The position numbers and the translations under genes were made by a program. DNA of 49,501 nucleotides from an uncultured Pelagibacteraceae bacterium (GTDB lineage Bacteria; Pseudomonadota; Alphaproteobacteria; Pelagibacterales; Pelagibacteraceae), in NCBI GenBank assembly GCA_902581795.1, contig CACHPL010000006.1:1-49501 (forward strand). Direction: 5' to 3'. The notes beneath the pieces were generated by a model, which did not search any database, was not told the origin of the DNA, and saw nothing but the letters and a program-made list of their open reading frames with translations. This document shows positions 19,802-30,113 of this stretch, piece after piece (position 1 is the first letter of the stretch; the number at the start of each line of letters is the position of its first letter).

Positions 19802-21519
19802 TACATTTTTTTGGGCAAAGAAACGCCTATGATCTTCATGCCATTTTCCAGGATAATTGATAAAAGTTGAAAGATTTTAAATGATAAAAATAAATTCATT
19901 TTATTATCTTTTATAAACTTTAAATTAGAATCTTCATTGCCCTTGCTCCAGTATGAATGAAAAATTGTTGCTATTTCGTATAAGTAAAAAGGAATTCTAT
20001 GAGGTTCTAATTTTTTTGATGCTATTTTAATAACTTGGGGCCACTCTATAATTTTCCTTAAAAGTTTATATTCAAATTCATTTGGTGAAAAATTATCTAT
20101 TTTAATTTTTGAGTACAAATCTACATTTAAAGTTCTAAATAAAGAGTTAATTCTAGCATAACAGTATTGTATATAAAAAATTGGGTTTTCTTTATTTTTT
20201 TCCAAAACCTTGTCAAAATCAAAATCTAATTCTACATCGTTGCTTCTGGTTAGCATGAAAAATCTCACAGAATCTTTCCCAACTTCATTGATTAATTCAT
20301 TAACAGAAATAAATTCACCAGATCTTTTTGACATTTTATACGGCTGACCATTTTTATAAAGTTTAACAAGTTGGCTAATTTTACAAGTTAAAGTAATTTT
20401 TTCTTTTGAAAGTGCATTTACAGCTGCTTTAATTCTTTTAACGTATCCAGTATGGTCAGCACCAAGAACATTGATTAATTTGTCATATTTACGAGAAACT
20501 TTATCAGCATGGTATGCTAAATCATTCGCAAAATAAGTCCAAGAATTGTCATTTTTAGTTAATGCTCTATCAGTGTCGTCTCCAAAAAGCGTTGATTTAA
20601 AAATTAATTTTTTTGCTTTTGTCCAATTTTTTGCTTCCTCACCTTTTGGAGGATTTAAAAAACCATAATTAACTAATTTATTTTTTTTTAGTTTATCTAT
20701 GGTCTTTGAAACCAATTTTCTACTAACTAAAGTGCTTTCAGAAAAAAAATTGTCATGTTTAACACCAAGATTTTTTAAATCAGTTTTAATTAAAATCATT
20801 GATTGTTTTAAAGATAAACTAATAAGTTTCTTTTTAATTTTATCAAAATTTAATACATTTATACTTGAATTAGTTTTTAAAATTTTACTTGCTATATCTT
20901 TAATATATTCACCCGGATATAATTCCATGTTTTTAGGAAATGCCTCTTTCATTTTAATTTCTCTTAAACGATAAAATACAGACTTAGCAAAAATATTAAT
21001 TTGATTGCCGTAGTCATTAATATAATATTCTTTGGTTACTTTATTACCGTTAAATTTAAGAAGGTTAGATAATACGTCGCCAAGAATTGCTCCTCTACAA
21101 TGTCCGACATGTAAGGGCCCGGTAGGATTTGCAGACACAAACTCAATATTAAATTTAGCGTTATTTTTTTTTGATCCGAATTTTTCCTTTTTAAGAAGGA
21201 TGTCTTTAATAGTTTTTAACCATACTTCATTACTAAGTTTAATATTTAGAAAACCTGGACCAGCTACCTCTATCATTGAAAAATCTTTTACATTTTTTAA
21301 TAAAATATCCTTAATAAGTTCAGAAATTTTAATTGGATCTGCATTGTTTTTTTTAGCAAGTATAAGAGCAACGTTAGATGAAAAATCAAAGTCAAATTTA
21401 GCAGGTGGGCTTTCCAAAATAGTACTTTTTAAATAATCGAGGTCCTTTATATTAATTTTTTTTTTATTTTTAATAATATTTTTTTTAATTATGTCTAAAT
21501 AAGTTTCAAAAAGATTCAT
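19801..21519 (-). CDS. argS: Arginyl-tRNA synthetase
   Basis: A class I synthetase of 572 residues. The N-terminal additional domain is followed by the HIGH-type motif in ANPTGPLHVGHCRGA. GADHTGYVKRIKAA is conserved in ArgS, and the second signature reads KMSKRSGEF. The DALR anticodon-binding domain occupies the C-terminus (EPHRIPFYLYEIATIFHSYWSKG). It overlaps dgt upstream by four bases and abuts the small membrane-protein gene downstream. Confidence 0.97.
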   Translation of the reverse strand: MNLFETYLDIIKKNIIKNKKKINIKDLDYLKSTILESPPAKFDFDFSSNVALILAKKNNADPIKISELIKDILLKNVKDFSMIEVAGPGFLNIKLSNEVWLKTIKDILLKKEKFGSKKNNAKFNIEFVSANPTGPLHVGHCRGAILGDVLSNLLKFNGNKVTKEYYINDYGNQINIFAKSVFYRLREIKMKEAFPKNMELYPGEYIKDIASKILKTNSSINVLNFDKIKKKLISLSLKQSMILIKTDLKNLGVKHDNFFSESTLVSRKLVSKTIDKLKKNKLVNYGFLNPPKGEEAKNWTKAKKLIFKSTLFGDDTDRALTKNDNSWTYFANDLAYHADKVSRKYDKLINVLGADHTGYVKRIKAAVNALSKEKITLTCKISQLVKLYKNGQPYKMSKRSGEFISVNELINEVGKDSVRFFMLTRSNDVELDFDFDKVLEKNKENPIFYIQYCYARINSLFRTLNVDLYSKIKIDNFSPNEFEYKLLRKIIEWPQVIKIASKKLEPHRIPFYLYEIATIFHSYWSKGNEDSNLKFIKDNKMNLFLSFKIFQLLSIILENGMKIIGVSLPKKM

Positions 21520-22646
21520 TTTAGTGAGTTATAAAGTTTTATTGCATATCTATCTGTCATTCCAGCAATAAAATCACATATACTTCTTTCCTTTAGTTGT
21601 TTTTCTTGAGTATTTTTTTTTAGAAACCTTGAGGGGTATTTGTTGATTCTTGAAAATAGGTATTTAATAATTTTTTTACCTCTATTTGTCTTGTTTAAAA
21701 CCTTTGTGTGATTGTACATGTTTGTCTTCAAAAAAGATTTTATACCAGCGTCAAAAGTGATCATTCTATTAGAAAAATTCACTAGTTTAATTTTACATTT
21801 ATAAACATCGTTTATAGATTTAACCTTATTATATCTTAAATTTTTTTTAGTTGTTATAACCACGTCCTTTACCATTTCATTGATAATTTCCCTAACAATC
21901 TGTCTTGAGATTAATTCATTTTGAAATTTATTTATTTTAATTCTATGTTTTTTTATAATTTTTGATATTACAGGAATGTGTAAAAGATTATTAATTTTAA
22001 ATAATCTGGCTTTTAATCCATCCTCTAAATCATGACTATTATACGCGATGTCATCAGAAATAGATGCGATTTGGGCTTCCAAAGAGGGGTTTCTCTGAAA
22101 ATTAATTTTACTTTTAAAAATATTATTACCAAGAATTTTTTCAAATTTACTAGAATTGATTACCGCGCCATTGTGTTTAATCAATCCGTCGAGAGTTTCT
22201 ATAGATAAATTTAAACCATCAAATTTATAATATTTTTTTTCAATTAATGTAACAATTCTCAATGTTTGGATATTGTGATCAAATCCGCCAAAATTATTCA
22301 TACATTCATTTAAAGCTTGTTCGCCTGCATGACCGAAAGGAGGGTGTCCTAAATCGTGGGCTAAACTTAATGTTTCACATAAATCTTCATTTAAATTGAA
22401 AATTTTTGCTAGTGTTCTTGCAATCTGAGATACTTCTAAAGAATGCGTAATTCTAGTTCTGTAATGATCGTCAGAGGTATTTACAAATACTTGGGTTTTG
22501 TGTTTTAATCTTCTGAAAGCTGTTGAGTGTATAATTCTGTCTCTGTCTCTTTGGTATGGCGTTCTTAATTTACTTATTTTTTCCTGAAAAACTCTGCCAA
22601 TTGATTTTATTGGAACTGATAATTTAGAATATTCGTTTTTTTGCAT
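21516..22646 (-). CDS. dgt: Deoxyguanosinetriphosphate triphosphohydrolase-like HD protein
   Basis: A dNTP triphosphohydrolase-like HD-domain protein of about 376 residues. Metal-binding residues are visible in HSLEVSQIARTLA and LAHDLGHPPFGHAGEQAL, and the substrate region FRRLKHKTQVF precedes them. The upstream ATG at 22673 would overlap the erpA start region, so I prefer the ATG at 22646 (MQKNEYSKL). It controls dNTP pools by removing triphosphate from nucleotides. Divergent from erpA over 39 bases and first in the chain dgt-argS. Confidence 0.92.
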   Translation of the reverse strand: MQKNEYSKLSVPIKSIGRVFQEKISKLRTPYQRDRDRIIHSTAFRRLKHKTQVFVNTSDDHYRTRITHSLEVSQIARTLAKIFNLNEDLCETLSLAHDLGHPPFGHAGEQALNECMNNFGGFDHNIQTLRIVTLIEKKYYKFDGLNLSIETLDGLIKHNGAVINSSKFEKILGNNIFKSKINFQRNPSLEAQIASISDDIAYNSHDLEDGLKARLFKINNLLHIPVISKIIKKHRIKINKFQNELISRQIVREIINEMVKDVVITTKKNLRYNKVKSINDVYKCKIKLVNFSNRMITFDAGIKSFLKTNMYNHTKVLNKTNRGKKIIKYLFSRINKYPSRFLKKNTQEKQLKERSICDFIAGMTDRYAIKLYNSLK

Positions 22647-22669
22647 AAGATGTGATAAATGTATATAAT
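22641..22669 (+). promoter_or_regulatory. Possible promoter for erpA in the dgt/erpA divergent gap
   Basis: A perfect TATAAT lies at 22664-22669, 17 bases after TTGCAT at 22641-22646, ending 16 bases before the erpA ATG, so the leader would be very short. The -35 matches the consensus at only three of six positions and overlaps the dgt start codon. In such AT-rich DNA a TATAAT can occur by chance, so this is tentative. Confidence 0.35.
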
Positions 22670-22685
22670 ACATTATTTTATTAAT

Positions 22686-23003
22686 ATGACTAACAAAATA
22701 GAATTCACTAAGTCAGCTATAAAAGAAATTGAAAGAGTTACTTCCTCTCAATCAAAGAAAAGATATTTTCGAATATCAGTACAAGGTGGTGGTTGTTCCG
22801 GGTTCAAGTACAATTTCTCTTTTGACGATAAAATAAAAGTAAATGATAAAGTTTTTAACAGTACAATAATAGATAATGAGTCGCTTAAAATAATTGACGG
22901 CTCTATAGTTGACTTTAAAAAAGAACTTATAGGTAACTCTTTTGTAATTAAAAACCCCAAAGCAAGCTCGTCTTGCGGTTGTGGATTGTCTTTTTCAGTT
23001 TAA
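22686..23003 (+). CDS. erpA: A-type iron-sulfur carrier (ErpA/IscA family)
   Basis: A 105-residue HesB/IscA-type protein that delivers Fe-S clusters to apo-enzymes. The three cluster-binding cysteines are present: Cys37 in QGGGCSGFKY and Cys97 and Cys99 in SSCGCGLSF. The ATG at 22686 (MTNKIEFT) gives the conventional N-terminus; the longer reading from 22659 would have no family support. In alphaproteobacteria this gene typically sits between dgt and xthA, as here. Its stop codon shares its last base with the xthA start (TAATG). Subfamily ErpA rather than IscA is inferred from context. Confidence 0.9.
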   Translation: MTNKIEFTKSAIKEIERVTSSQSKKRYFRISVQGGGCSGFKYNFSFDDKIKVNDKVFNSTIIDNESLKIIDGSIVDFKKELIGNSFVIKNPKASSSCGCGLSFSV

Positions 23004-23779
23004 TGATACTTGCATCGTGGAATGTAAATTCTGTTAGAGCCAGAATTTCAAATATATTGGATTATTTAAAAAAATCCAAGATTGACATACTAATGATGCA
23101 AGAAATTAAAACTGAAGAAAAAAACTTTCCATTTGAAGATTTTAAAAAAGCTGGTTATGAGTCTTATGTATTTGGTCAAAAAAGCTATAATGGTGTTGCG
23201 TTTGTAAGTAAGAAAAAAATTGAACTAATTGATACTGGTTTTATTAAAGATGAAAAGAAACAATCTAGAATAATAACTGCTGATATAGTCAATAAATCAG
23301 TAAAAATTAAGTTTATTAATATATATGTACCAAACGGTAATCCAATTAATACTGATAAATACTTGTACAAACAAAAATGGTTAGATTCTTTCATACAAGA
23401 AATAAAAAAATTATTAACAAAAAATAAAAATATAATCATCGGGGGCGATTTTAATATAATACCTGAAAAAATTGATGTTTATGATTATAAAAAATATGAA
23501 AATGATGCTTTATTTAAATTAGAAATTAGAAAAAAATATCAAGGATTAATTAATTTAGGCTTTCATGATATTTACAGGTACTTTAATAAAGATAAATCCG
23601 AATATACATTTTGGGACTACATGGCTGGCTCATGGCAAAAAAATAGTGGCTTAAGAATTGATCATTTTTTGGTTTCAAATAATCTTTTAGATAAAATAAA
23701 GGGAATTAATATAAATAAAAAACCTCGCGCTAAAGTCAAGCCTTCAGATCATACACCAATAGAACTTGAAATTATTTAA
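23003..23779 (+). CDS. xthA: Exodeoxyribonuclease III
   Basis: An AP endonuclease/3'-exonuclease of base excision repair, about 258 residues. The start at 23003 gives MILASWNVNSVRAR, the canonical N-terminus with the Asn that binds metal. LMMQEIKTEE holds the metal-binding glutamate, IIGGDFNIIP the catalytic Asp-Asn, and KPSDHTPIELE the terminal Asp-His. An earlier in-frame start inside erpA is not needed. Translation is probably coupled to erpA. It converges with the manC-like gene, the two stop codons overlapping by eight bases. Confidence 0.95.
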   Translation: MILASWNVNSVRARISNILDYLKKSKIDILMMQEIKTEEKNFPFEDFKKAGYESYVFGQKSYNGVAFVSKKKIELIDTGFIKDEKKQSRIITADIVNKSVKIKFINIYVPNGNPINTDKYLYKQKWLDSFIQEIKKLLTKNKNIIIGGDFNIIPEKIDVYDYKKYENDALFKLEIRKKYQGLINLGFHDIYRYFNKDKSEYTFWDYMAGSWQKNSGLRIDHFLVSNNLLDKIKGININKKPRAKVKPSDHTPIELEII

Positions 23780-24977
23780 CTCTTCCATAAAAATCTTGGA
23801 ATCTTACAATGTCTGTCTCTTTTAAGATTAGACCTTTTTGAATTTCAAGAATTTTTACAGTTTTTTTGAAAGGATTTTCTATTCTATGAATTGCTCCTTT
23901 TGGAATATACATCGACTCATTTTTGAATTTTAAAGTCTTTTTCTTATTTAAAGTAATTATTGGCTTACCTTCTGTTATAAGCCAATGTTCAGATCTATGA
24001 TAATGTTTTTGTAGACTTAATATTCCTTTAGATTTAACCTTTAATTCTTTAACTAAAAAATTCTTGCCTTTAAATAAATTGGTATAACTACCCCATGGTC
24101 TATAAAAAATATTCTTTTTATTAAAATATTTAGATTTATTCTTAACAAAAACTTTTGATATCTCTATCCAATTACCCAAATCTGACCAAGGGATATCTAA
24201 TTTGAGAGCGTTGATATCATTTGATTTTTCAAGAATTGCATGATCAAAAGATTTTTCAACGCACTTATTAAAAGCATATTTATTTAAATGATAGGTATGT
24301 TTTCTATATTTTGATTTATCAACAGAAAGCTGACAGTTTTTTAATATATTCGGATGATATTTTTTAAAATTATTAATTATAGAGTCTTTTCTTAAAAAAA
24401 ACATACCAGAGTTCCAATAACCATTTTTTTTTATTAATTGTTTAGCCTTTGATTGATTGGGTTTTTCAAAGAATTTTAATACTTTATTTGTATTATTTTT
24501 TAATTTTTTTGTTAAAAAATAACCATACTCACTAGATGGCCTCGTTGGTTTAATGCCAAAAATGAATATATTTTTATCATTTAATTTTGAGGAATTTTTT
24601 TTGATGGTGTTAATAAAAAAACTTTTTTTTTCTAATAAATGGTCAGCAGAAAAGTAAATTAAAGGTTGGTTGTAAGGAATATCACTAATTAAAGCTGTTG
24701 AAAGTACAGCTGGCGCTGTATTTTTTTTAATTGGCTCTAAAACTATTTTATACTTCTTTATTTTTGCTCTTTTTAATGACTTTTTAACCAGCGATAAATA
24801 TTTATTATTTGTGCTTATAATTGGATAGTCAAAAATAGAATTTTTTACTCTTTCCAATGTTTTTTCCATTAAAGACCATCCGCCAAAATCTATAAATTGT
24901 TTTGGCTGATGATGTTTTCTATCTTCCCACAGTCTAGTACCTGCCCCACCGCATAAAATAACTGGTCTAATTTTCAT
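23772..24977 (-). CDS. manC: Mannose-1-phosphate guanylyltransferase (ManC/CpsB type, compact)
   Basis: Makes GDP-mannose for surface glycans. The 401-residue protein has an N-terminal nucleotidyltransferase (PVILCGGAGTRLW; FGIKPTRPSSEYGYF; KFFEKP; NSGMFFLRKD) and a C-terminal cupin (RPWGSYTNL; LSLQKHYHRSEHWLI; IPKGAIHRIENP; EIQKG). Bifunctional ManC/AlgA proteins are usually about 470 residues, so this is shortened. The signature after GTRLW is EDRKHHQPKQF, where most relatives have PLSR before the PK. The cupin histidines are present, so isomerase activity remains possible. Its start abuts the ilvD stop. Confidence 0.85.
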   Translation of the reverse strand: MKIRPVILCGGAGTRLWEDRKHHQPKQFIDFGGWSLMEKTLERVKNSIFDYPIISTNNKYLSLVKKSLKRAKIKKYKIVLEPIKKNTAPAVLSTALISDIPYNQPLIYFSADHLLEKKSFFINTIKKNSSKLNDKNIFIFGIKPTRPSSEYGYFLTKKLKNNTNKVLKFFEKPNQSKAKQLIKKNGYWNSGMFFLRKDSIINNFKKYHPNILKNCQLSVDKSKYRKHTYHLNKYAFNKCVEKSFDHAILEKSNDINALKLDIPWSDLGNWIEISKVFVKNKSKYFNKKNIFYRPWGSYTNLFKGKNFLVKELKVKSKGILSLQKHYHRSEHWLITEGKPIITLNKKKTLKFKNESMYIPKGAIHRIENPFKKTVKILEIQKGLILKETDIVRFQDFYGRVK

Positions 24978-26695
24978 TAAATATCAGCGTAACATTTAAC
25001 TTCATTTTTAGCGCCAGGATGTGTTGATGCTCCTAGATAGGCCGGACCTACTGTTTGTGCATATTTCCAAAGTGTTCCGTTTCCGAAGTTAATTTTTTTT
25101 GGTTTCCATTTTCTTTTTCTTTTAGCCAATTCTTTTCTCGAAATATTTACGTTAATCGTTCCTTTTTTTGCATCAATGTGAATGACGTCACCATTTTTTA
25201 ATAAAGCTATAGGTCCACCTATTGATGCCTCAGGTCCTACATGCCCAATACAAAAACCTCTTGTTGCACCAGAAAATCTTCCGTCAGTTATTAATGCAAC
25301 TTTTTCACCCTTGCCTTGTCCGTAAATAGCTCCTGTTGTTTGAAGCATTTCTCTCATTCCCGGACCTCCTTTTGGACCTTCGTATCTGATAACTATAATA
25401 TCTCCATCTTTATATTTTCTTTTTAAAACTGCTTTATACGCTGACTCCTCAGTATCAAAACATCTTGCTCTTCCAGTAAATTGAAGTTTTTTTAATCCTG
25501 CGACTTTTACAATTGCTCCATCAGGTGCAAGATTACCTTTTAATCCTACAACGCCACCATCATTTGATAAAGGGTTATTATATTTTTTCATAACTTTTTG
25601 TTTATTATTAAATTTGACTTTTTTTAAATTTTCTTTCATGGTCTTACCGGTAACCGTCATACAGTTTCCATGAATATATCCGCCATCTAACAAAGTTTTT
25701 AATAGCATAGGAACACCGCCGGCTTTCCACATATCTTTGGCAACGTATCTACCACCAGGTTTTAAATCTGCGAGGTAAGGTGTTTTTTTAAAAATTTTCG
25801 CAACATCCATTAAATCAAATTTAATTCCTATTTCATTTGCCAAAGCTGGTAAGTGTAATGCTGCATTAGTTGAACCTCCTGTGGCTGCAACTATAGTTGC
25901 TGCGTTCTCTAAAGATTTTCTTGTAACAATGTCTCTTGGTCTAATATTTTTTTTTAACAAATTCATAACTGCCTTACCACTTTGTAAAGCATATTTATCC
26001 CTCTGTCCGTATGGCGCTGGTGTTCCTGCAGAATAAGGTAAAGCTAGACCGATAGCTTCAGACACACATGCCATAGTATTTGCAGTAAATTGTCCTCCGC
26101 AAGCACCTGCACTAGGACAAGCTTTTAATTCTAATTTACGTAATGCATGCTCACTCATTTTACCTGAAGAATATTTGCCTACACCTTCAAAAACGTCTAA
26201 AACCGTCACATCTTTTCCGTTATATCTACCTGGAAGAATTGACCCGCCATATATGAATACACTTGGTACATTAAGTCTAAGCATTGCCATCATTAAGCCT
26301 GGTAAAGATTTATCACATCCCGCAACTCCTACTAATGCATCATAACAATGGCCTCTAACAGTCAATTCTGTTGAGTCAGCAATAACATCTCTTGATACCA
26401 AGGAGGATTTCATTCCCTCGTGCCCCATAGCAATACCATCAGTAACTGTAATAGTACAAAACTCTCTTGGCGTACCACCAGAAAATTTAACCCCTTTTTT
26501 AACTGACTGGGCCTGTCTCATTAGTGCAATATTACATGGAGCAGCTTCGTTCCATGTAGAAACAACACCAACAAAAGGTTTTGCTACATCTTTCTCGGTT
26601 TCGCCCATCGCATAATAAAAAGATCTTTGCGGAGCTTTATCTGCACCTAAAGATGTATGCCTGCTTGGTAATTTTTTTTTATTAAATTTTTTCAT
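24977..26695 (-). CDS. ilvD: Dihydroxy-acid dehydratase
   Basis: Third enzyme of branched-chain amino-acid synthesis, converting dihydroxy-isovalerate and dihydroxy-methylvalerate to 2-oxo acids. It has 572 residues. Cysteines at 54 (AAPCNIAL), 127 (GCDKSLPG) and 199 ([17 protein letters not shown]) match the three-cysteine pattern of [2Fe-2S] dehydratases. The C-terminal [11 protein letters not shown] and [11 protein letters not shown] motifs are present; GRFSG favours IlvD, although the sugar-acid dehydratase branch of the same family cannot be fully excluded. It overlaps valS by four bases, a tidy pairing of valine synthesis and valyl-tRNA charging. Confidence 0.93.
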   Translation of the reverse strand: MKKFNKKKLPSRHTSLGADKAPQRSFYYAMGETEKDVAKPFVGVVSTWNEAAPCNIALMRQAQSVKKGVKFSGGTPREFCTITVTDGIAMGHEGMKSSLVSRDVIADSTELTVRGHCYDALVGVAGCDKSLPGLMMAMLRLNVPSVFIYGGSILPGRYNGKDVTVLDVFEGVGKYSSGKMSEHALRKLELKACPSAGACGGQFTANTMACVSEAIGLALPYSAGTPAPYGQRDKYALQSGKAVMNLLKKNIRPRDIVTRKSLENAATIVAATGGSTNAALHLPALANEIGIKFDLMDVAKIFKKTPYLADLKPGGRYVAKDMWKAGGVPMLLKTLLDGGYIHGNCMTVTGKTMKENLKKVKFNNKQKVMKKYNNPLSNDGGVVGLKGNLAPDGAIVKVAGLKKLQFTGRARCFDTEESAYKAVLKRKYKDGDIIVIRYEGPKGGPGMREMLQTTGAIYGQGKGEKVALITDGRFSGATRGFCIGHVGPEASIGGPIALLKNGDVIHIDAKKGTINVNISRKELAKRKRKWKPKKINFGNGTLWKYAQTVGPAYLGASTHPGAKNEVKCYADI

Positions 26696-29325
26696 TTTAA
26701 ACTTTTAATTGTTAAATTAATTTTATCCAAATCGTTTTTTAATTCATTATAAGTATTTTTTTCCTGTTCCACAATATGCTTTGGTGCTTTCTCAACGAAG
26801 CTCTTATTGTCCAATTTTTTACTTGCAATATCTAACTCCTTTGAAAATTTGCTTTTTTTCTTTAAAAGAGTGTCTTTTATTAGGCTAAGATCAACTGTCT
26901 TATCAAAGTAAATCTTAAATATTTCTCCGGCAACAACTAAAGTAGCAAATTCAGTATTTAAATCATTTGTATAAATTGAGTTAATTCGTCCTAGTTTTTT
27001 TAAAATAACTTCATTATTTAAAAAAAGATTTTGCTTACTTTTGCTTACACTTTTAATTGATATATCGACAAAAGATCCTGGACTTACATTTAATTCATTT
27101 TTGAAGGATCTTAGAACCGAAATGAGCTGTATTACTTGATTAACATTTGAAATTTCCTTTTCTTTTTTAACTTTGTTTTCCTTAATCCATGGAGCTAGCA
27201 TTAAATACTTATTGTTTTGTGATGCTAGCTTATTTTTAAGCCACAGTTCTTCAGTAATAAATGGAATAAATGGATGTAAAAGAACCAGTATCTCCTTAAA
27301 TACTAGACCGGATGTATTTCTAACTTCCTGGATATCTTTTTTATTTTTTGAAAACAATATAGTTTTAGAAAGCTCAAGATACCAGTCACAGTAACTATTC
27401 CACACAAATTTATAAATAACTTTAGAAGCTTCATCGAACCTATAGTTTTTAATACAATTTTCTACTAAATTTTTAGTATTAACAAGTTCAAAATATATCC
27501 ATTTATTAATATTTAACTTAAGTTTCTTTGACTTTATTTGGCCTTTAAAATTACATTTGTTTAATTTTAAAAAATTGTTTGCATTCCATATTTTTGTTAA
27601 AAAGTTTCTGTAACCTTTTACTCGCTGTTCAGATAACTTAACGTCTCTGCCGGGTGAGGCCATAGACAATAAAGTAAATCTTAAAGCATCAGCGCTATAA
27701 CTCTCGATTAGTGCTAACGGGTCAATAACATTTCCTTTGGACTTTGACATTTTTTGTCCCTTCTCATCTCTAACAAGTGCGTGTACATACACATCTTTAA
27801 ATGGTTCTTTGTTTAAAAACTCCATGCCTAACATCATCATTCTAGCTACCCAAAAAAATATTATGTCAAAACCTGTAACCAAAACTGAGGTAGGATAAAA
27901 TCTCCTTAAATAATAGTTTGATTTTGGCCATCCAAAAGTAGCAAATGGCCATAGACCTGAAGAAAACCATGTGTCTAATACATCTGGATCTCTGATTAAT
28001 TTAACGTTTTTTTTATAAAACTTTTTTGCATCAAGTTTTGCTTTCCTCTCTTCTTCAGCAACAAAAATTTTTTTATCAGGACCATACCATGCTGGTATCT
28101 GATGACCCCACCATAGTTGTCTTGAAACACACCAAGGTTCAATATTATTCATCCATTGAAAATAAGTCTTAGACCAATTATCAGGAAAGAAATTTGTCTT
28201 TTTATTTTTTACTATTTTTTTTGCTTTAATAGAAAGTTTTTTTGCATCAACAAACCATTGTTCAGTTAAATAAGGTTCAATTATTGAATTTGACCTATCG
28301 CCATAAGGAACCTTATTTTTAATATTTTCCACTTTCTCTAAAATTTCTAATTCACTCATTTTTTCAACTATTTTTCTTCTTGCTTCAAATCTATCTAAAC
28401 CCACATATTCGCTCGGAGCATTTTTGTTGATTTTTCCTTCTTCGGTGAAAATATTTATCCTATTTAAATTGTGTCTTAATCCAACATTAAAATCATTGAA
28501 ATCATGTGCGGGCGTAATTTTAACTGCACCAGTGCCCTGTTCAGGATCTGCATATTCATCTTGAATAATTTTTAATTTTCTACCAACGATTGGTAATAAG
28601 GCATATTTGTTTTTCATATTATTATATCTTTTGTCTCTCGGGTTGACTGCAATTCCTGTGTCACCAAGCATAGTTTCTGGTCTTGTAGTAGCAATAACAA
28701 TACAATCAGACGAGTTTTCTATTTGGTATTTAATATAATAAAGTTTTGAATTAACTTCTCTTTGATCGACTTCAAGGTCAGAGATAGCAGTTTTGAGTAC
28801 CGTATCCCAATTCACAAGTTTTTTAGATTTATAGATTAATTTTTTTTTATATAGTTCTACAAACACTTTTAACACTGATTTAGATAAATTTTTGTCCATA
28901 GTAAAAGCATTTCTAGACCAATCACATGAGCATCCTAATTTTTTTAATTGATTGATAATTTTTCCACCATATTCATCTTTCCATTTCCACACCTTTTTTA
29001 TGAATTTTTTTCTTCCTATTTTATTTTTATCAATATTTTTTGACTTAAGGTAATTTTCAACTAAAGCTTGGGTTGCTATACCAGCGTGGTCTGTTCCTGG
29101 CTGCCACAAAGTCTCAAAATTATTCATTCTATGATATCTGGCTAAAACATCTTGAAGTGAGTTGTTTAAAGCATGCCCCATATGGAGGCTTCCTGTTATA
29201 TTGGGAGGCGGTATAACTATTGAAAAAGTTTTCTTATTTTTTTTAGGTTTGAATAACTTGTTTTTTTCCCAATAAGAATAGATTTTTTTCTCTACTTTTT
29301 TATGATTATATCTTTCAATGCTCAT
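26692..29325 (-). CDS. valS: Valyl-tRNA synthetase
   Basis: A class I synthetase of 877 residues. [17 protein letters not shown] holds the HIGH motif, [15 protein letters not shown] belongs to the CP1 editing domain, [17 protein letters not shown] is conserved in the family, and [12 protein letters not shown] is the second signature. The C-terminal end forms a coiled coil (ISNVNQ... to [10 protein letters not shown]) that in ValS contacts tRNA. The stop overlaps the ilvD start. Confidence 0.98.
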   Translation of the reverse strand: MSIERYNHKKVEKKIYSYWEKNKLFKPKKNKKTFSIVIPPPNITGSLHMGHALNNSLQDVLARYHRMNNFETLWQPGTDHAGIATQALVENYLKSKNIDKNKIGRKKFIKKVWKWKDEYGGKIINQLKKLGCSCDWSRNAFTMDKNLSKSVLKVFVELYKKKLIYKSKKLVNWDTVLKTAISDLEVDQREVNSKLYYIKYQIENSSDCIVIATTRPETMLGDTGIAVNPRDKRYNNMKNKYALLPIVGRKLKIIQDEYADPEQGTGAVKITPAHDFNDFNVGLRHNLNRINIFTEEGKINKNAPSEYVGLDRFEARRKIVEKMSELEILEKVENIKNKVPYGDRSNSIIEPYLTEQWFVDAKKLSIKAKKIVKNKKTNFFPDNWSKTYFQWMNNIEPWCVSRQLWWGHQIPAWYGPDKKIFVAEEERKAKLDAKKFYKKNVKLIRDPDVLDTWFSSGLWPFATFGWPKSNYYLRRFYPTSVLVTGFDIIFFWVARMMMLGMEFLNKEPFKDVYVHALVRDEKGQKMSKSKGNVIDPLALIESYSADALRFTLLSMASPGRDVKLSEQRVKGYRNFLTKIWNANNFLKLNKCNFKGQIKSKKLKLNINKWIYFELVNTKNLVENCIKNYRFDEASKVIYKFVWNSYCDWYLELSKTILFSKNKKDIQEVRNTSGLVFKEILVLLHPFIPFITEELWLKNKLASQNNKYLMLAPWIKENKVKKEKEISNVNQVIQLISVLRSFKNELNVSPGSFVDISIKSVSKSKQNLFLNNEVILKKLGRINSIYTNDLNTEFATLVVAGEIFKIYFDKTVDLSLIKDTLLKKKSKFSKELDIASKKLDNKSFVEKAPKHIVEQEKNTYNELKNDLDKINLTIKSLK

Positions 29326-29398
29326 ACCTATAAATATTAATAATATTTGTAAACTTCTAGCTTTATTTTTATGTATAAACCTATATTAATCTAAATAT

Positions 29399-29472
29399 GG
29401 CCACGTGGCGGAATGGTTACGCAGAGGATTGCAAATCCTTTTATCCCAGTTCGATTCTGGGCGTGGCCTCCA
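29399..29472 (+). tRNA. tRNA-Cys (anticodon GCA), CCA encoded
   Basis: Acceptor GGCCACG (29399-29405) pairs with CGTGGCC (29462-29468), followed by discriminator T and CCA (29470-29472). The anticodon stem GAGGA/TCCTT closes loop TTGCAAA, giving anticodon GCA. The T-arm contains CCCAGTTCGATTCTGGG. Followed about 50 bases later by tRNA-Asn on the same strand. Confidence 0.95.
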
Positions 29473-29497
29473 GAAAATTTGCTTGTTAAAAATTTTA

Positions 29498-29503
29498 TAT
29501 AAT
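29498..29503 (+). promoter_or_regulatory. Possible -10 element before tRNA-Asn
   Basis: A perfect TATAAT lies 19 bases before the 5' end of tRNA-Asn, in the 50-base spacer after tRNA-Cys. I could not find a convincing -35 at standard spacing, so this is only a hint that tRNA-Asn can be transcribed separately from tRNA-Cys. Confidence 0.3.
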
Positions 29504-29522
29504 ATAAGAATATGAGTATCAT

Positions 29523-29598
29523 TCCTCGGTAGCTCAGTTGGTAGAGCAGTTGACTGTTAATCAATTGGTCGCAGGTTCGAGTCCTGCCCGAGGAGCCA
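29523..29598 (+). tRNA. tRNA-Asn (anticodon GTT), CCA encoded
   Basis: Acceptor TCCTCGG (29523-29529) pairs with CCGAGGA (29588-29594), then discriminator G and CCA (29596-29598). D-arm GCTCAGTTGGTAGAGC. Anticodon stem GTTGA/TCAAT encloses loop CTGTTAA, anticodon GTT. The T-arm contains GCAGGTTCGAGTCCTGC. It is convergent with the XRE regulator gene. Confidence 0.96.
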
Positions 29599-29605
29599 AA
29601 AAAAA

Positions 29606-29974
29606 CTAAATTATTTCTTTTAGATTACCTGTATTTTTTAACATTGTAATTATTTTTTGCTTTTCGATTTCAGAAAGCTTTGAGAAAGTTTTGGCTAAAA
29701 ATGAATAATTTAAATCTTCGACGTTTCCCGTATTTTCTGTATTTTCTACTTTATAATCAGGAAAATCATCGTAGAAATACGTTACTGGAACTTTTAAGAA
29801 ATTAGCTAATTGCATTAATCTACTAGAACTTACACCATTAGTTCCTTTTTCATATTTTTGGATTTGTTGGAAGGTTACATTTATTGCATTTGCGACTTTA
29901 GTTTGGGTCAATCCCAGAGACAACCTTCGCATTCTTAGTTTTTTACCCAAGTGAATATTAAAATTTTCTTCCAT
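29606..29974 (-). CDS. XRE-family helix-turn-helix transcriptional regulator
   Basis: A 122-residue DNA-binding protein. The N-terminal HTH_3 domain (about residues 9-63) contains KLRMRRLSLGLTQTKVANAINVTFQQIQKYE, a classic Cro/CI fold, then SRLMQLANFLKVPVTYFYDDF. The acidic middle and the C-terminal helix (FLAKTFSKLSEIEKQKIITMLKNT) resemble a small regulator family common in alphaproteobacteria whose targets are mostly unknown. No operator could be assigned. The 139-base gap upstream (29975-30113) holds its presumed promoter. Confidence 0.88.
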   Translation of the reverse strand: MEENFNIHLGKKLRMRRLSLGLTQTKVANAINVTFQQIQKYEKGTNGVSSSRLMQLANFLKVPVTYFYDDFPDYKVENTENTGNVEDLNYSFLAKTFSKLSEIEKQKIITMLKNTGNLKEII

Positions 29975-30113
29975 CTCTGTTCGAATTCCCCTTTTAAAAA
30001 AACAAATTGAACACGAAAATTAACTAAGTGGCAACAGTAAATCTAACTTTTTTTTTGGGTCAAATAAGCCTTATTTTGCTAAAAAAAATGGGACAATAGT
30101 ATTGACAAGAAAA

